Shown here piece after piece: positions 1 to 7,739 of a DNA stretch of 64,000 bases (position 1 is its first letter; every line of letters starts with the position of its first letter). This DNA is from Mycolicibacterium neoaurum (GTDB lineage: Bacteria; Actinomycetota; Actinomycetes; Mycobacteriales; Mycobacteriaceae). A model generated the notes under the pieces. It was not told the origin of the DNA. It searched no databases and worked only from the letters and a program-made list of their open reading frames with translations. The stretch covers positions 3,534,001 to 3,598,000 of the forward strand of contig NZ_JAQIIX010000002.1 in assembly GCF_036946495.1 (NCBI RefSeq), in the 5' to 3' direction. The translations under genes were made by a program, and so were the position numbers.

Positions 1-360
1 CTTGGTCGCCACACTGGAGATCGCGGCATTGCCCAGTCCCTGATAGGGGATCGACAGCAGCAGTGCGACGTCGCCCCAAGAGACCTCGAGTGCGTTCACC
101 AACGCGGACATGTTGGCGCCGTTGATATTCGACTTGCCGTCGACATCACCACCACCGACACCGTCCGCGCCGGCAAAGGAGATGGTCTTGGCCGCCGAGA
201 TGCCCTCGAACAAGGTGGCCAGTGTGTCGAGCTCCACCGGGTAGGCGTGCTCGGCGAGGTCGTACTTGCGGGAGATGGGACGCAGCATCTCGGCCGCACC
301 CTGATGACCCTTTTCGATGACTGCCCGCAGTTTGCGCGGCATTTCCAGATTGATTGCCAT
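1..360 (-). CDS. fadE23: Acyl-CoA dehydrogenase, 3' part outside window (FadE23-like)
   Basis: Reading down from the ATG at 360, 120 codons are open to the window edge, so the C-terminal two thirds are missing. The visible N-terminus (MAINLEMPRKLRAVIEKG...) is the helical N-terminal domain of a FAD-dependent acyl-CoA dehydrogenase, which introduces a 2,3-double bond into an acyl-CoA. An AAAGG ribosome site lies 8 nt before the start. It follows a full-length acyl-CoA dehydrogenase by 28 nt on the same strand. The order, with hisN next door, matches what I recall of the M. tuberculosis fadE24-fadE23 pair. The two subunits probably form one heteromeric enzyme, as many actinobacterial FadE pairs do; that is inference. 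Confidence 0.8.
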   Translation of the reverse strand, partial: MAINLEMPRKLRAVIEKGHQGAAEMLRPISRKYDLAEHAYPVELDTLATLFEGISAAKTISFAGADGVGGGDVDGKSNINGANMSALVNALEVSWGDVALLLSIPYQGLGNAAISSVATK

Positions 361-388
361 GACAAGACCTTTCTAGAGAAACCGGCTA

Positions 389-1765
389 CTACAGGACGAC
401 GACACCCTCGGCGACGCCGAGTGCCCGCAAATCGCGGTACCAGCGTTCGACCGGGTGTTCCTTGGTGTAACCGTGGCCACCGAGCAGCTGCACGCCATCC
501 AGGCCGATCTGCATGCCCTTGTCGGTGGCAATCCTCTTGGCCAGGGCCGCTTCTCGAGCAAAGGTCAGCCCCTGCTCGGCCCGTGCGGCACCGCGCCAGG
601 TGATCAGGCGCAGACCGTCGAGCTCGATGGCGATGTTGGCGGTCATGAACGCCACGGCCTGCCGGTGGGCGATCGGCTCGCCGAACGCTTCGCGCTCCTT
701 GATGTAGGGGATGACGTAGTCGAGCACCGCGTGCGAGGTGCCGACGGCCAGTGCGGCCCAACCCAATCGCGAGTATGCGATCGCTTCCGAGTAGTCCTGG
801 TCGGAGGCGCCGTCCTCGCCGAGGCGGTTGTGCAGCGGAACGGCGACGTCGTCGAGCGCGACACGGCCCAGGGCCGCGGCCCGGACACCCATGGACGGGT
901 CGGCCTCCACGGTGAGCCCCTCGCTGGAGGACTCGACGATGAACAGTGCGGGCTTACCGTTCAGCGCCGCCGCGATGATGAACAGCTCGGCATCGGCAGC
1001 GGCGGGAACCAGCGACTTCACCCCGGACAGCCGGTAGCCGCCAGGTGTACGCACCGCGGTGGTCTTCAGTGCCGTCGGATCGAAGAGGGCGTGTGGTTCG
1101 GCGATCGCCAGGCACGCCTGAGGCACCTTCTCGCCGGCGAACTCGGGAAGATAGGTCGCCTGTTGATCGGCGCTTCCCCAGTGGGTGAGGGCGGATGCGA
1201 CACCGGCGGGAGCCAGGATGGGCAGGGCCAGTCCCATGTCCCCGTAGGCCAGGGCCTCGGCGACCAGCGCCGCGGTGACGGTGCTGCGGTGTTCTGCGAT
1301 TCCGTCGAAGCTCTCCGGGATGCTCAACGACGTCACACCGATCTCGGCCGCCTTGGCGATCAGATCGGGGGGATAGTTGGCTGCGGCATCGGCATCGTGG
1401 GCGGCCGGGCGCAGGATCTCCTCGGCGAATTCGGCCACCGTCTCGACGATCATCTTCTGGTCGTCATCGGGGGTCAGGTCGAAGTAATCCGACTCCTTGG
1501 GCGCCAACCGGGTGGGGGAGCCGCCGATGTTCTGGATGCGCTTGAACTGACGGGCTCCGGCACCGGCTGCCGAGAACGCCGTCTTCACGCCGTAGCGCAG
1601 ACCCTTGTTGAGCGGATCGCGCAGGCCGTAGCGGTCCAGGAACTCCTGGCCGACCAGCGGGGTGAGCAGTGCGATCCCGATATCGGTCGCGGTGCGCTTG
1701 TGCTTCTGGAGTCCGACGGCGCTTTCCGGGCCGGTGCGCTTGGGACGGGATTCGAGATTTGTCAT
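389..1765 (-). CDS. fadE24: Acyl-CoA dehydrogenase FadE24
   Basis: A 458-aa acyl-CoA dehydrogenase. The N-terminal extension (KHKRTATDIGIALL...) precedes the usual all-helical domain (DLTPDDDQKMIVETVAEFAEE), the beta domain and the C-terminal helical domain, which ends LLGGHGYTKEHPVERWYRD, the typical FAD-contact segment of this family. I chose the ATG at 1765 rather than one 24 nt upstream because GAGG sits 5 nt before it. It heads a two-gene unit with fadE23. A perfect 28-bp palindrome lies 35 nt upstream of the start and is a likely operator. The sequence is close to my memory of M. tuberculosis Rv3139. The substrate cannot be read from sequence. Confidence 0.9.
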   Translation of the reverse strand: MTNLESRPKRTGPESAVGLQKHKRTATDIGIALLTPLVGQEFLDRYGLRDPLNKGLRYGVKTAFSAAGAGARQFKRIQNIGGSPTRLAPKESDYFDLTPDDDQKMIVETVAEFAEEILRPAAHDADAAANYPPDLIAKAAEIGVTSLSIPESFDGIAEHRSTVTAALVAEALAYGDMGLALPILAPAGVASALTHWGSADQQATYLPEFAGEKVPQACLAIAEPHALFDPTALKTTAVRTPGGYRLSGVKSLVPAAADAELFIIAAALNGKPALFIVESSSEGLTVEADPSMGVRAAALGRVALDDVAVPLHNRLGEDGASDQDYSEAIAYSRLGWAALAVGTSHAVLDYVIPYIKEREAFGEPIAHRQAVAFMTANIAIELDGLRLITWRGAARAEQGLTFAREAALAKRIATDKGMQIGLDGVQLLGGHGYTKEHPVERWYRDLRALGVAEGVVVL

Positions 1766-1800
1766 CACAGCCTCACGTGGTTGGGGCAACGTGTGTCGGA

Positions 1801-1828
1801 CGCTATCTTACTCCAGAGTAAGATAGCG
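1801..1828. promoter_or_regulatory. Perfect 28-bp palindrome, probable operator of fadE24-fadE23
   Basis: Arms CGCTATCTTACTC (1801-1813) and GAGTAAGATAGCG (1816-1828) are exact reverse complements around a central CA. It lies between the end of hisN and the start of fadE24, 35 nt upstream of the latter. Length and symmetry fit a TetR- or GntR-type dimer site. No regulator gene lies beside it, so the binding protein is encoded elsewhere. A terminator is less likely because no T-tract follows. Confidence 0.65.
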
Positions 1829-1845
1829 CGTGGCTGTTATGAACG

Positions 1846-2625
1846 TCACACGGAAAGGTGGGCGCGCACCGCCTCGTGCAGGTGACCGTTGGTGGCCAGG
1901 GCGCTGCCGCCGTGCGGTCCCGGCTCACCGTCCAGGCTGCTGAACGTGCCGCCGGCCTCGCGGATCAGGATGTCCAGCGGGGCGATGTCCCAGACCTTGA
2001 CCTCTGGTTCACAGGCGATATCGACCGCGCCCTCGGCGACCAGGCAGTAGGACCAGAAATCGCCATAGGCCCGCACCCGCCAGACTTCATCGGTCAGTGC
2101 GACGAACCGCTCCCGACGGTCGTCCCAACCTGTCGTCAGATCCGAGTAGGACAGGCTTGCCGCGGACAGCTCGTTGACACCGGACACCTGGATGCGTCGC
2201 TGTCTGCCGGCGAACGAGGTGTGTGCGCCCAGACCGTCTGCGGCCCACCATCGCCTGCCCAGCGCCGGCGCACTGATGACACCGACGACCGGCATGCCGT
2301 CGGAGATCAGGGCGATCAAGGTGCACCACACCGGCACGCCCCTGACGAAGTTCTTGGTCCCGTCGATGGGGTCCAGAACCCACACCCGCCCCGTGGAAAC
2401 CGGTGCGCCGCCGAACTCTTCACCGAAGATGCCATCGTGGGGCCGGGCCTCGGTCAGAATGGCGCGCAGCGTCTCCTCGGCGCCCTTGTCGGCATCGGTG
2501 ACCGGGGTCAGATCCGGTTTCGTCTCGATCGCGAGATCCAGGGCGCCGAATCGGTCCATGGTCAGGGCGTCGGCCTGATCGGCGAGTTGGAGGGCGAGGG
2601 CGAGATCATCGGCGACGTCGGTCAT
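1846..2625 (-). CDS. hisN: Inositol-monophosphatase-family phosphatase (histidinol-phosphate phosphatase HisN)
   Basis: A 259-aa Mg2+-dependent phosphatase of the inositol monophosphatase superfamily. Metal-binding motifs are visible: EEFGG (about residue 69), DPIDGTKNFVRG (about 84-95) and VWDIAPLDILIREAGG near the C-terminus. The ATG at 2625 gives a normal-length protein; the reading frame continues upstream but with low-complexity Arg-rich sequence. The actinobacterial orthologue acts as histidinol-phosphate phosphatase in histidine synthesis, and this sequence closely resembles Rv3137 as I remember it. It is divergent from the small gene at 2649 and ends 18 nt before the fadE24 palindrome. 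Confidence 0.85.
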   Translation of the reverse strand: MTDVADDLALALQLADQADALTMDRFGALDLAIETKPDLTPVTDADKGAEETLRAILTEARPHDGIFGEEFGGAPVSTGRVWVLDPIDGTKNFVRGVPVWCTLIALISDGMPVVGVISAPALGRRWWAADGLGAHTSFAGRQRRIQVSGVNELSAASLSYSDLTTGWDDRRERFVALTDEVWRVRAYGDFWSYCLVAEGAVDIACEPEVKVWDIAPLDILIREAGGTFSSLDGEPGPHGGSALATNGHLHEAVRAHLSV

Positions 2626-2636
2626 GCCCGCATGCC

Positions 2637-2642
2637 TACCAT
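2637..2642 (+). promoter_or_regulatory. Putative -10 box for a leaderless gene
   Basis: TACCAT (TANNNT form) ends 6 nt before the GTG at 2649, the spacing expected if transcription starts on the start codon. No Shine-Dalgarno sequence is present. It overlaps the region just upstream of divergent hisN. Confidence 0.35.
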
Positions 2643-2648
2643 GGTGGC

Positions 2649-3068
2649 GTGGTCGAATTCGCGATGATCCTGCTGTTGATCGGTGCCCTGGTCCTGATAG
2701 CGGGCCCGTGGATCCGCAAGCGTGCCGCCGCCGGTGGTGGCGGGGGCGCATTCGGCGGGGGACGTGCCGCGAACATGGCGCCCGGCACGCTGCTGGTCAC
2801 CGGTGTCAGCCCGCGCCCCGATGAGGTCGGCGAGCAGTTCGTCACCATCAGCGGGGTGATCAACGGGCCCACGGTGAACGAACATGTGGTCTACCAGCGG
2901 ATGGTCGTCGACGTCGATCAGTGGCCGACCATCGGCCAGCTCATCGATGTCGTCTACTCGCCGAAGAACCCGGACAAGTGGGGTTTCGCACCGATGGACG
3001 CGCCGCCGCCGCAGTACCCACCGCCACCGCCGCCGAACCAGCCGCCGCCACCCCCGAACTCCCATTGA
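2649..3068 (+). CDS. Small membrane-anchored protein with proline-rich tail
   Basis: A 139-aa protein of unknown function. Residues 4-20 are a hydrophobic segment (FAMILLLIGALVLIAGPW), followed by a glycine-rich linker, then a compact beta-rich stretch (about 45-110) containing VVYQRMVVDVDQWPTIGQ. The last 25 residues are almost entirely proline separated by Q and N. This suggests an N-terminal anchor, a small domain and a disordered tail. The GTG start has no ribosome site, but a TACCAT -10-like box sits 6 nt upstream. It precedes a PPOX-type flavoprotein by 8 nt and is probably co-transcribed with it. Confidence 0.75.
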   Translation: MVEFAMILLLIGALVLIAGPWIRKRAAAGGGGGAFGGGRAANMAPGTLLVTGVSPRPDEVGEQFVTISGVINGPTVNEHVVYQRMVVDVDQWPTIGQLIDVVYSPKNPDKWGFAPMDAPPPQYPPPPPPNQPPPPPNSH

Positions 3069-3076
3069 GAGTGCCC

Positions 3077-3484
3077 ATGTCCCAACAGCTTCCGCAGGGT
3101 CTGCTCGACCTGCTGGGTAAACCGAGTCCCTGCTTCGTGGCCACGCTGATGCCCGACGGCGCGCCGCAGTTGACCGAGACGTGGGTGCACACCGACGGTG
3201 AGCACATCGTCCTCAACATCGTCGGCGGCTCGCAGAAGGACCGTAACCTCGCCCGCGATCCGCGGATCGCCATCAACGTCGCCGACCCGGACGACGTCCG
3301 GCGCTTCTACGCCATCAGAGGTCGCGTCACGACCACGACGGCCGAGGGCGGACACGAGAGCATCCACGAGATTTCGCAGAAGTACCTCGGCATGCCCTAC
3401 CCCTACTTCAGCGGAAATCCCGACGAGACGCGGCTCATCCTCACCATCGCCGCCGAGAAGATCACCCCGCCGCCGGGGGAGTGA
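3077..3484 (+). CDS. PPOX-class split-barrel flavin/F420-dependent protein
   Basis: A 135-aa protein of the pyridoxamine-phosphate-oxidase-like split beta-barrel fold. Typical landmarks are FVATLMPDGAPQLTETWVH near the N-terminus, SQKDRNLARDPRIAINVADP (about residues 56-75) and RGRVTTTTAEGG. In mycobacteria such single-domain proteins bind FMN or F420 and reduce or sequester small molecules; the cofactor cannot be decided here. I chose the ATG at 3077; a GTG two codons upstream is an alternative. It converges with fprA, and the 175-nt gap holds two short inverted repeats. Confidence 0.8.
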   Translation: MSQQLPQGLLDLLGKPSPCFVATLMPDGAPQLTETWVHTDGEHIVLNIVGGSQKDRNLARDPRIAINVADPDDVRRFYAIRGRVTTTTAEGGHESIHEISQKYLGMPYPYFSGNPDETRLILTIAAEKITPPPGE

Positions 3485-3489
3485 ATGGC

Positions 3490-3506
3490 GGCTCGGCGGC
3501 CGAGCC
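3490..3506. terminator. Possible hairpin after the PPOX gene
   Basis: GGCTCGGC and GCCGAGCC are inverted around one G, giving about a 6-bp GC-rich stem with a 5-nt loop just after the stop codon at 3484. There is no T-tract, so termination is only suggested by position between convergent genes. Confidence 0.3.
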
Positions 3507-3612
3507 CCGACAGTCCGATAAAACGCCTTGGGCGAGATTGGCTTCAGGGTTGTCGTCACGGCCCAGTCGAGGGCTGAGCGCAACCATCAGCAGAGTCTCG
3601 TCCGAGGCGTTT

Positions 3613-3632
3613 CACCCGGTACCCCTCGGGTG
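3613..3632. terminator. Possible hairpin downstream of fprA
   Basis: CACCCG (3613-3618) and CGGGTG (3627-3632) pair around an 8-nt loop, 28 nt beyond the fprA stop. Weak stem and no U-run; listed because of its position in a convergent gap. Confidence 0.25.
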
Positions 3633-3659
3633 CCCAGGCAGCAACGGACACCGCGCGCG

Positions 3660-5009
3660 TCAGCCGTGCGCGATGCCCAGCAACTTCTCGACATTGGCCA
3701 CCTTGACCCGCGGCCGGTGCTGCGCCTCGCCTATGGCGCGCTCGTGGGCGTCGATGCGCTCCCAGTGCGCATCGGTGACCAGTCGGGGCTGGCGCGAAAG
3801 CAGCCAGTCGTGCAACTCCTGGGCGTGCCCTTCATCGAACCGCGGCTCTTTGAGGTCGGCCAGCAGCGTCTCGACGGTATCGGCGGAATCCTTCTTGTTC
3901 GAGCCGATCACCCCGGACGGTCCGCGCTTGATCCAGCCGACCACATACTCGCACTCGCGGCCTTCGATGCGGCCGTTCTCGTGCGGGATGGTCCCGGAAC
4001 GTTCGTCGAACGGCAGCCCGTCGACGGCGACACCGCGGTAGCCGACGGCGCGCACCACCAGCTGCACCGGCAGCTCCTCGCGCTCGCCGGTGTCCTTGGC
4101 CACGACGCGGCCGCCCTCGTCGACCAGTTCGTTGCGGCCCAGCACGATCGACTCCACCTTGTCGGTGCCGCGGATCTCCACCGGTGAGGTCGCGAAGCGG
4201 AACACCACCCGCCGCTGCGCCCCTTCGGGCTGGAGTTCTGCGTACTCGCGCAGCACCTTGATATTGGTGCGCACGGTCTTGTCGGCGGCGGCGAGATCCT
4301 CGTCGGTGATGCCGTCGAAATCGGCGCGTTCGACGACGACGTCCACCTCGGCCATCTGCTCCATGTGCCCGAGCTCGCGCAGTTCCATGGTGGTGAACGG
4401 CGCCTGCAGCGGTCCGCGGCGGCCCACCACGATCACCTCCTGCACGGCCCTGGTTCCCAGCTGGTCCAGCGCGTGGTCGGCGATATCGGTCTGGGCCAGG
4501 ATCTGTGGCTCGCTGATCAGGATCCTGGCCACGTCCAGTGCCACGTTGCCGTTGCCGATGACCACCGCGCGCTCGACGTCGAGGTCGGGCGCGGTCTCCT
4601 CGAAATGCGGGTGCCCGTTGTACCACCCGACGAAATCGACCGCGGACACGCTGCCGGGCAAGTCCTCACCGGGGATACCGAGCACCCGGTCGGACTGGGC
4701 GCCGATGGCGTAGATCACCGCGTCATATCTTTCGGCCAGCTCGGCGGCATGAACGTGCTCGCCGACGCCGATATTGCCGAAGAAGCGGAACCGCGGATCC
4801 TCCGCGGTCTTGGCGAACTGCGCGCTGATCGACTTGATCTTCGGGTGATCCGGCGCGACACCGGAGCGAACCAGCCCCCACGGGGTCGGCAGCATCTCGA
4901 TCATGTCGACACGGAAGTCGCGGTCGTCCTGACCGGCTTTCAACAGCGATGCAGCGGCAAAGAACCCGGACGGTCCAGAGCCGACGATCGCCACGTGGTA
5001 CGGGCGCAT
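3660..5009 (-). CDS. fprA: NADPH-ferredoxin reductase FprA
   Basis: A 449-aa adrenodoxin-reductase-type flavoprotein that passes electrons from NADPH through FAD to ferredoxin. The N-terminus MRPYHVAIVGSGPSGFFAA holds the FAD-binding GxGxxG motif, VVIGNGNVALDVARIL (about 153-168) is the NADPH-binding Rossmann motif, and GWIKRGPSGVIGSNKKDSADT is the conserved C-terminal FAD contact. ATG at 5009 gives the family's usual length; the frame runs further upstream without support. It is divergent from prfB, with 142 nt between starts, as in M. tuberculosis (Rv3106/Rv3105c). Likely partners are cytochrome P450 ferredoxins. Confidence 0.95.
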   Translation of the reverse strand: MRPYHVAIVGSGPSGFFAAASLLKAGQDDRDFRVDMIEMLPTPWGLVRSGVAPDHPKIKSISAQFAKTAEDPRFRFFGNIGVGEHVHAAELAERYDAVIYAIGAQSDRVLGIPGEDLPGSVSAVDFVGWYNGHPHFEETAPDLDVERAVVIGNGNVALDVARILISEPQILAQTDIADHALDQLGTRAVQEVIVVGRRGPLQAPFTTMELRELGHMEQMAEVDVVVERADFDGITDEDLAAADKTVRTNIKVLREYAELQPEGAQRRVVFRFATSPVEIRGTDKVESIVLGRNELVDEGGRVVAKDTGEREELPVQLVVRAVGYRGVAVDGLPFDERSGTIPHENGRIEGRECEYVVGWIKRGPSGVIGSNKKDSADTVETLLADLKEPRFDEGHAQELHDWLLSRQPRLVTDAHWERIDAHERAIGEAQHRPRVKVANVEKLLGIAHG

Positions 5010-5137
5010 GCATGGCCTTTTCGTGAGGCTGACCGGCCTCGCGCAAGGGGCTGTCGCGTCGATGCCGGAGGGGGTTTGCGCCACCGAGCCTAGCCGCGCG
5101 ACACCGATCGAGGGCCGAGTCGGGAGAAGCCGCCCGG

Positions 5138-5143
5138 TAACCT
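5138..5143 (+). promoter_or_regulatory. Putative -10 box of prfB
   Basis: TAACCT ends 8 nt before the GTG of prfB and no Shine-Dalgarno sequence is seen, compatible with a leaderless or nearly leaderless transcript. Confidence 0.3.
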
Positions 5144-5151
5144 CAACAATC

Positions 5152-6270
5152 GTGGATCCAGACCGTCTTGCCGATATCGCCGCCCTCGACACCACGTTGA
5201 CGACCGTGGAGCGGGTGCTCGATGTCGAGGGTCTGCGCGCCCGCATCGCCACACTCGAAGCAGAGGCCGCCGACCCCACCCTATGGAACGACCAGTCCCA
5301 CGCACAGAAAGTGACCAGCGAGCTGTCGCACGCGCAGAACGAACTGCGCCGCGTCGAGGAGCTGCGTCAACGTGTCGAGGACCTGCCGGTGCTCTACGAA
5401 CTGGCCTCGGACGAAGCCGGAGCGGAGGGTGACGAAGCCAAGGCCGAGGCGGACGCGGAGCTGGCCAAGCTGCGCGAGGACATCGAAGCCATGGAGGTCC
5501 GGACGCTGCTGTCCGGCGAGTACGACGAGCGCGAGGCGCTGGTCAACATCCGCTCCGGCGCCGGTGGCGTCGACGCCGCCGACTGGGCGGAAATGCTGAT
5601 GCGGATGTACATCCGGTGGGCCGAGGCGCACAAGTACCCGGTCGAGGTGTTCGACACGTCCTACGCCGAGGAGGCCGGGATCAAGAGCGCCACCTTCGCG
5701 GTGCACGCCCCGTATGCCTACGGCACGCTGTCGGTCGAGCAGGGCACCCACCGGCTGGTGCGCATCAGCCCATTCGACAACCAGGGCCGCAGGCAGACTT
5801 CCTTCGCCGAGGTCGAGGTGCTGCCGGTCACCGAGACCACCGACCACATCGAGATCCCCGAGGGCGATATCCGCGTCGATGTGTACCGCTCCAGTGGCCC
5901 CGGCGGGCAGTCGGTCAACACCACCGACTCGGCGGTCCGGCTGACCCACATCCCGACCGGCATCGTCGTCACCTGTCAGAATGAGAAGTCCCAGCTGCAG
6001 AACAAGGTGTCGGCCATGCGCGTGTTGCAGGCCAAGCTGCTGGAACGCAAGCGTCAGGAAGAGCGCGCCGAGATGGACGCACTCAAGAGTGACAGCGGCA
6101 GCTCCTGGGGTAACCAGATGCGGTCCTATGTTCTGCACCCCTACCAAATGGTGAAAGACCTCCGCACCGAATACGAGGTCGGGAGTCCGGCCGCGGTGCT
6201 CGACGGCGATATCGACGGTTTCCTGGAAGCCGGTATCCGATGGCGCAATAGGAAAGATGACGACGACTAA
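5152..6270 (+). CDS. prfB: Peptide chain release factor 2
   Basis: A 372-aa class I release factor that recognises UGA and UAA. It has the N-terminal coiled region, the SPF codon-recognition tripeptide (RISPFDNQ), the catalytic GGQ (SSGPGGQSVN) and the C-terminal WGNQMRSYVLHPYQMVKD segment. The start is GTG (VDPDRLADIAALD), matching the M. tuberculosis protein start as I recall it; the longer frame upstream is not conserved-looking. The frame is continuous, so the autoregulatory +1 frameshift of enteric prfB is absent. Its last 14 nt overlap the next gene, so translation is probably coupled. Confidence 0.97.
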   Translation: MDPDRLADIAALDTTLTTVERVLDVEGLRARIATLEAEAADPTLWNDQSHAQKVTSELSHAQNELRRVEELRQRVEDLPVLYELASDEAGAEGDEAKAEADAELAKLREDIEAMEVRTLLSGEYDEREALVNIRSGAGGVDAADWAEMLMRMYIRWAEAHKYPVEVFDTSYAEEAGIKSATFAVHAPYAYGTLSVEQGTHRLVRISPFDNQGRRQTSFAEVEVLPVTETTDHIEIPEGDIRVDVYRSSGPGGQSVNTTDSAVRLTHIPTGIVVTCQNEKSQLQNKVSAMRVLQAKLLERKRQEERAEMDALKSDSGSSWGNQMRSYVLHPYQMVKDLRTEYEVGSPAAVLDGDIDGFLEAGIRWRNRKDDDD

Positions 6271-7189
6271 CGGCACGGTTCTCGCACTGTCAGTGGCCGA
6301 CCGCTGGCATGACTTCTGGCGCGGCGAGATCGGCGAGTGGATCATCACCCGCGGTCTACGCATCGTCATGTTAGTGATCGCCGCCATCCTGATCGCGCGG
6401 TTCGTCAACTGGGCGGCACAGCGCATCACCCGCCGGATCGACGCCGACTTCCGGGAGAGCGATGCGCTGGTGCGCACCGAGACGGCCAAGCACCGGCAGG
6501 CGGTCGCTTCGGTCATCTCCTGGGTGACCATCGCGCTGATCTGTGTGGTGGTGCTGCTGCAGATCACCGACATCCTGGCCATCCCGGTCGGATCCTTGGT
6601 GGCCCCCGCTGCGGTGCTCGGTGCGGCGCTCGGTTTCGGGGCGCAGCGCATCGTGCAGGACCTGCTGTCGGGTTTCTTCATCATCACCGAGAAGCAGTAC
6701 GGGTTCGGTGACCTGGTGACGCTGACGTTGGGCGCCTCCAACGACGCCACCGGCACCGTGGAGGATGTCACCCTGCGGGTGACCAAGCTGCGCACCAGCG
6801 ATGGTGAGGTGTTCACCATCCCCAACGGTCAGATCATGAAATCGCTCAACCTTTCCAAGGACTGGGCGCGCGCCGTAGTGGACATTCCGGTGCCGACCAC
6901 CGCCGACCTCAACTCGGTCAACGAGTTGCTGCACGCGGTCTGCGAGAACGCCATGAAAGACCCGCACATGAGCGAGTTGTTACTGGACCGGCCGCAGCTG
7001 ATGGGTGTGGAAAGCCTGGAGTTGGACACCGTGAACCTGCGGATGGTGGCGCGCACCCTGCCCGGTAAGCAGTTCGAGGTGGGCAGGCAGTTGCGCTTGC
7101 TGGTCATCGCGGCGTTGGCTCGCGCGGGGATCGTGTCCAAGCCCGAGTCCACCCCGCTGGCCGCGAACTCGGAGGTCCGCAGTCAGTGA
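6257..7189 (+). CDS. MscS-type small-conductance mechanosensitive channel
   Basis: A 310-aa membrane protein. Hydrophobic segments lie at about 33-50, 80-105 and 110-130. The last is the glycine/alanine-rich pore helix (LGAALGFGAQRIVQDLLSGFF) typical of MscS, followed by the beta domain with FGDLV and FTIPNGQIM. MscS channels release solutes on hypo-osmotic shock; some mycobacterial members may have other roles. ATG at 6257 overlaps prfB by 14 nt and the stop overlaps the next GTG by 4 nt, so this is one operon. Position corresponds to Rv3104c in M. tuberculosis. Confidence 0.88.
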   Translation: MTTTNGTVLALSVADRWHDFWRGEIGEWIITRGLRIVMLVIAAILIARFVNWAAQRITRRIDADFRESDALVRTETAKHRQAVASVISWVTIALICVVVLLQITDILAIPVGSLVAPAAVLGAALGFGAQRIVQDLLSGFFIITEKQYGFGDLVTLTLGASNDATGTVEDVTLRVTKLRTSDGEVFTIPNGQIMKSLNLSKDWARAVVDIPVPTTADLNSVNELLHAVCENAMKDPHMSELLLDRPQLMGVESLELDTVNLRMVARTLPGKQFEVGRQLRLLVIAALARAGIVSKPESTPLAANSEVRSQ

Positions 7190-7704
7190 AACTGGTAACC
7201 CGGTCCACCGGCGACGACAACAAGCGCTGGCCGAACTACATGTTCGGCGGGCGGATGCGCACCTCGACGGTGGGATTGATCGTCGCGTTCTTCTTCACCG
7301 CATGGCTCTACGAGACCTATCAGCCGCCGCCGGAGCCGCCCCCGATCACCCAGACCGTGCCGCCGGGGTTCGTTCCCGACCCGGAGTACACCTGGGTGCC
7401 ACGTACGCAGGTCTACGAACAGCCGCGGACGACCTACCCGACCACCACGACGCCGACGACTACCGAGTCGCCGGAGCCCACGACCACCACGACGTCACCC
7501 ACGGCGACGACGTCGGGCACCCCTGGACCCGATGATCCGGCCACCTCGAGCGGTGAGCCGACCCCCGAGGAGCGACCGACCACGACGGTGATCGATCCGG
7601 ACGGTCCGGGTGGCCTGTTGCCGCCGATCACGTTGCCGGTGCTGCCCGGTCCGGCACCCGCGCCCGCGGCGACACCGCCACCGCCCGCACCCAGCGCGAA
7701 CTGA
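7186..7704 (+). CDS. Proline/threonine-rich single-pass membrane protein
   Basis: A 172-aa protein of unknown function. Residues 1-24 are basic, 25-43 form one membrane helix (TSTVGLIVAFFFTAWLYET), and the rest is disordered Pro/Thr/Glu-rich sequence with poly-Thr runs, predicted outside the membrane. The WVPRTQVYEQPR stretch after the helix is the only non-repetitive part. It overlaps the MscS gene by 4 nt (GTGA) and lies 35 nt before ftsE, the position of Rv3103c in M. tuberculosis. Thr-rich tails in mycobacterial envelope proteins are often O-mannosylated; that is inference. A cell-wall role next to FtsEX is plausible but unproven. Confidence 0.8.
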   Translation: MKLVTRSTGDDNKRWPNYMFGGRMRTSTVGLIVAFFFTAWLYETYQPPPEPPPITQTVPPGFVPDPEYTWVPRTQVYEQPRTTYPTTTTPTTTESPEPTTTTTSPTATTSGTPGPDDPATSSGEPTPEERPTTTVIDPDGPGGLLPPITLPVLPGPAPAPAATPPPPAPSAN

Positions 7705-7728
7705 CACACGTCGAGATCCCGCTACACT
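7701..7728 (+). promoter_or_regulatory. Candidate SigA-type promoter of ftsEX
   Basis: CTGACA (7701-7706) and TACACT (7723-7728) are separated by 16 nt, and the -10 box ends 8 nt before a GTG-ATG pair at 7737-7742. This gives ftsE a short or absent leader and lets ftsEX-smpB be expressed apart from prfB. Confidence 0.45.
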
Positions 7729-7739
7729 GGCGTGCCGTG

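Noticed and set aside
455..1885. 476-aa plus-strand open frame opposite fadE24
   Set aside because: Antisense shadow of a clear acyl-CoA dehydrogenase gene; Gly/Arg/Asp-rich with no domain, as is common in high-GC DNA.
5152..5300. Possible programmed frameshift in prfB
   Set aside because: The frame is continuous from the GTG with no early in-frame TGA or CTT-TGA slippage site.
5281..6825. 514-aa minus-strand open frame across prfB and mscS
   Set aside because: Opposite two well-supported genes; no start context or protein family.
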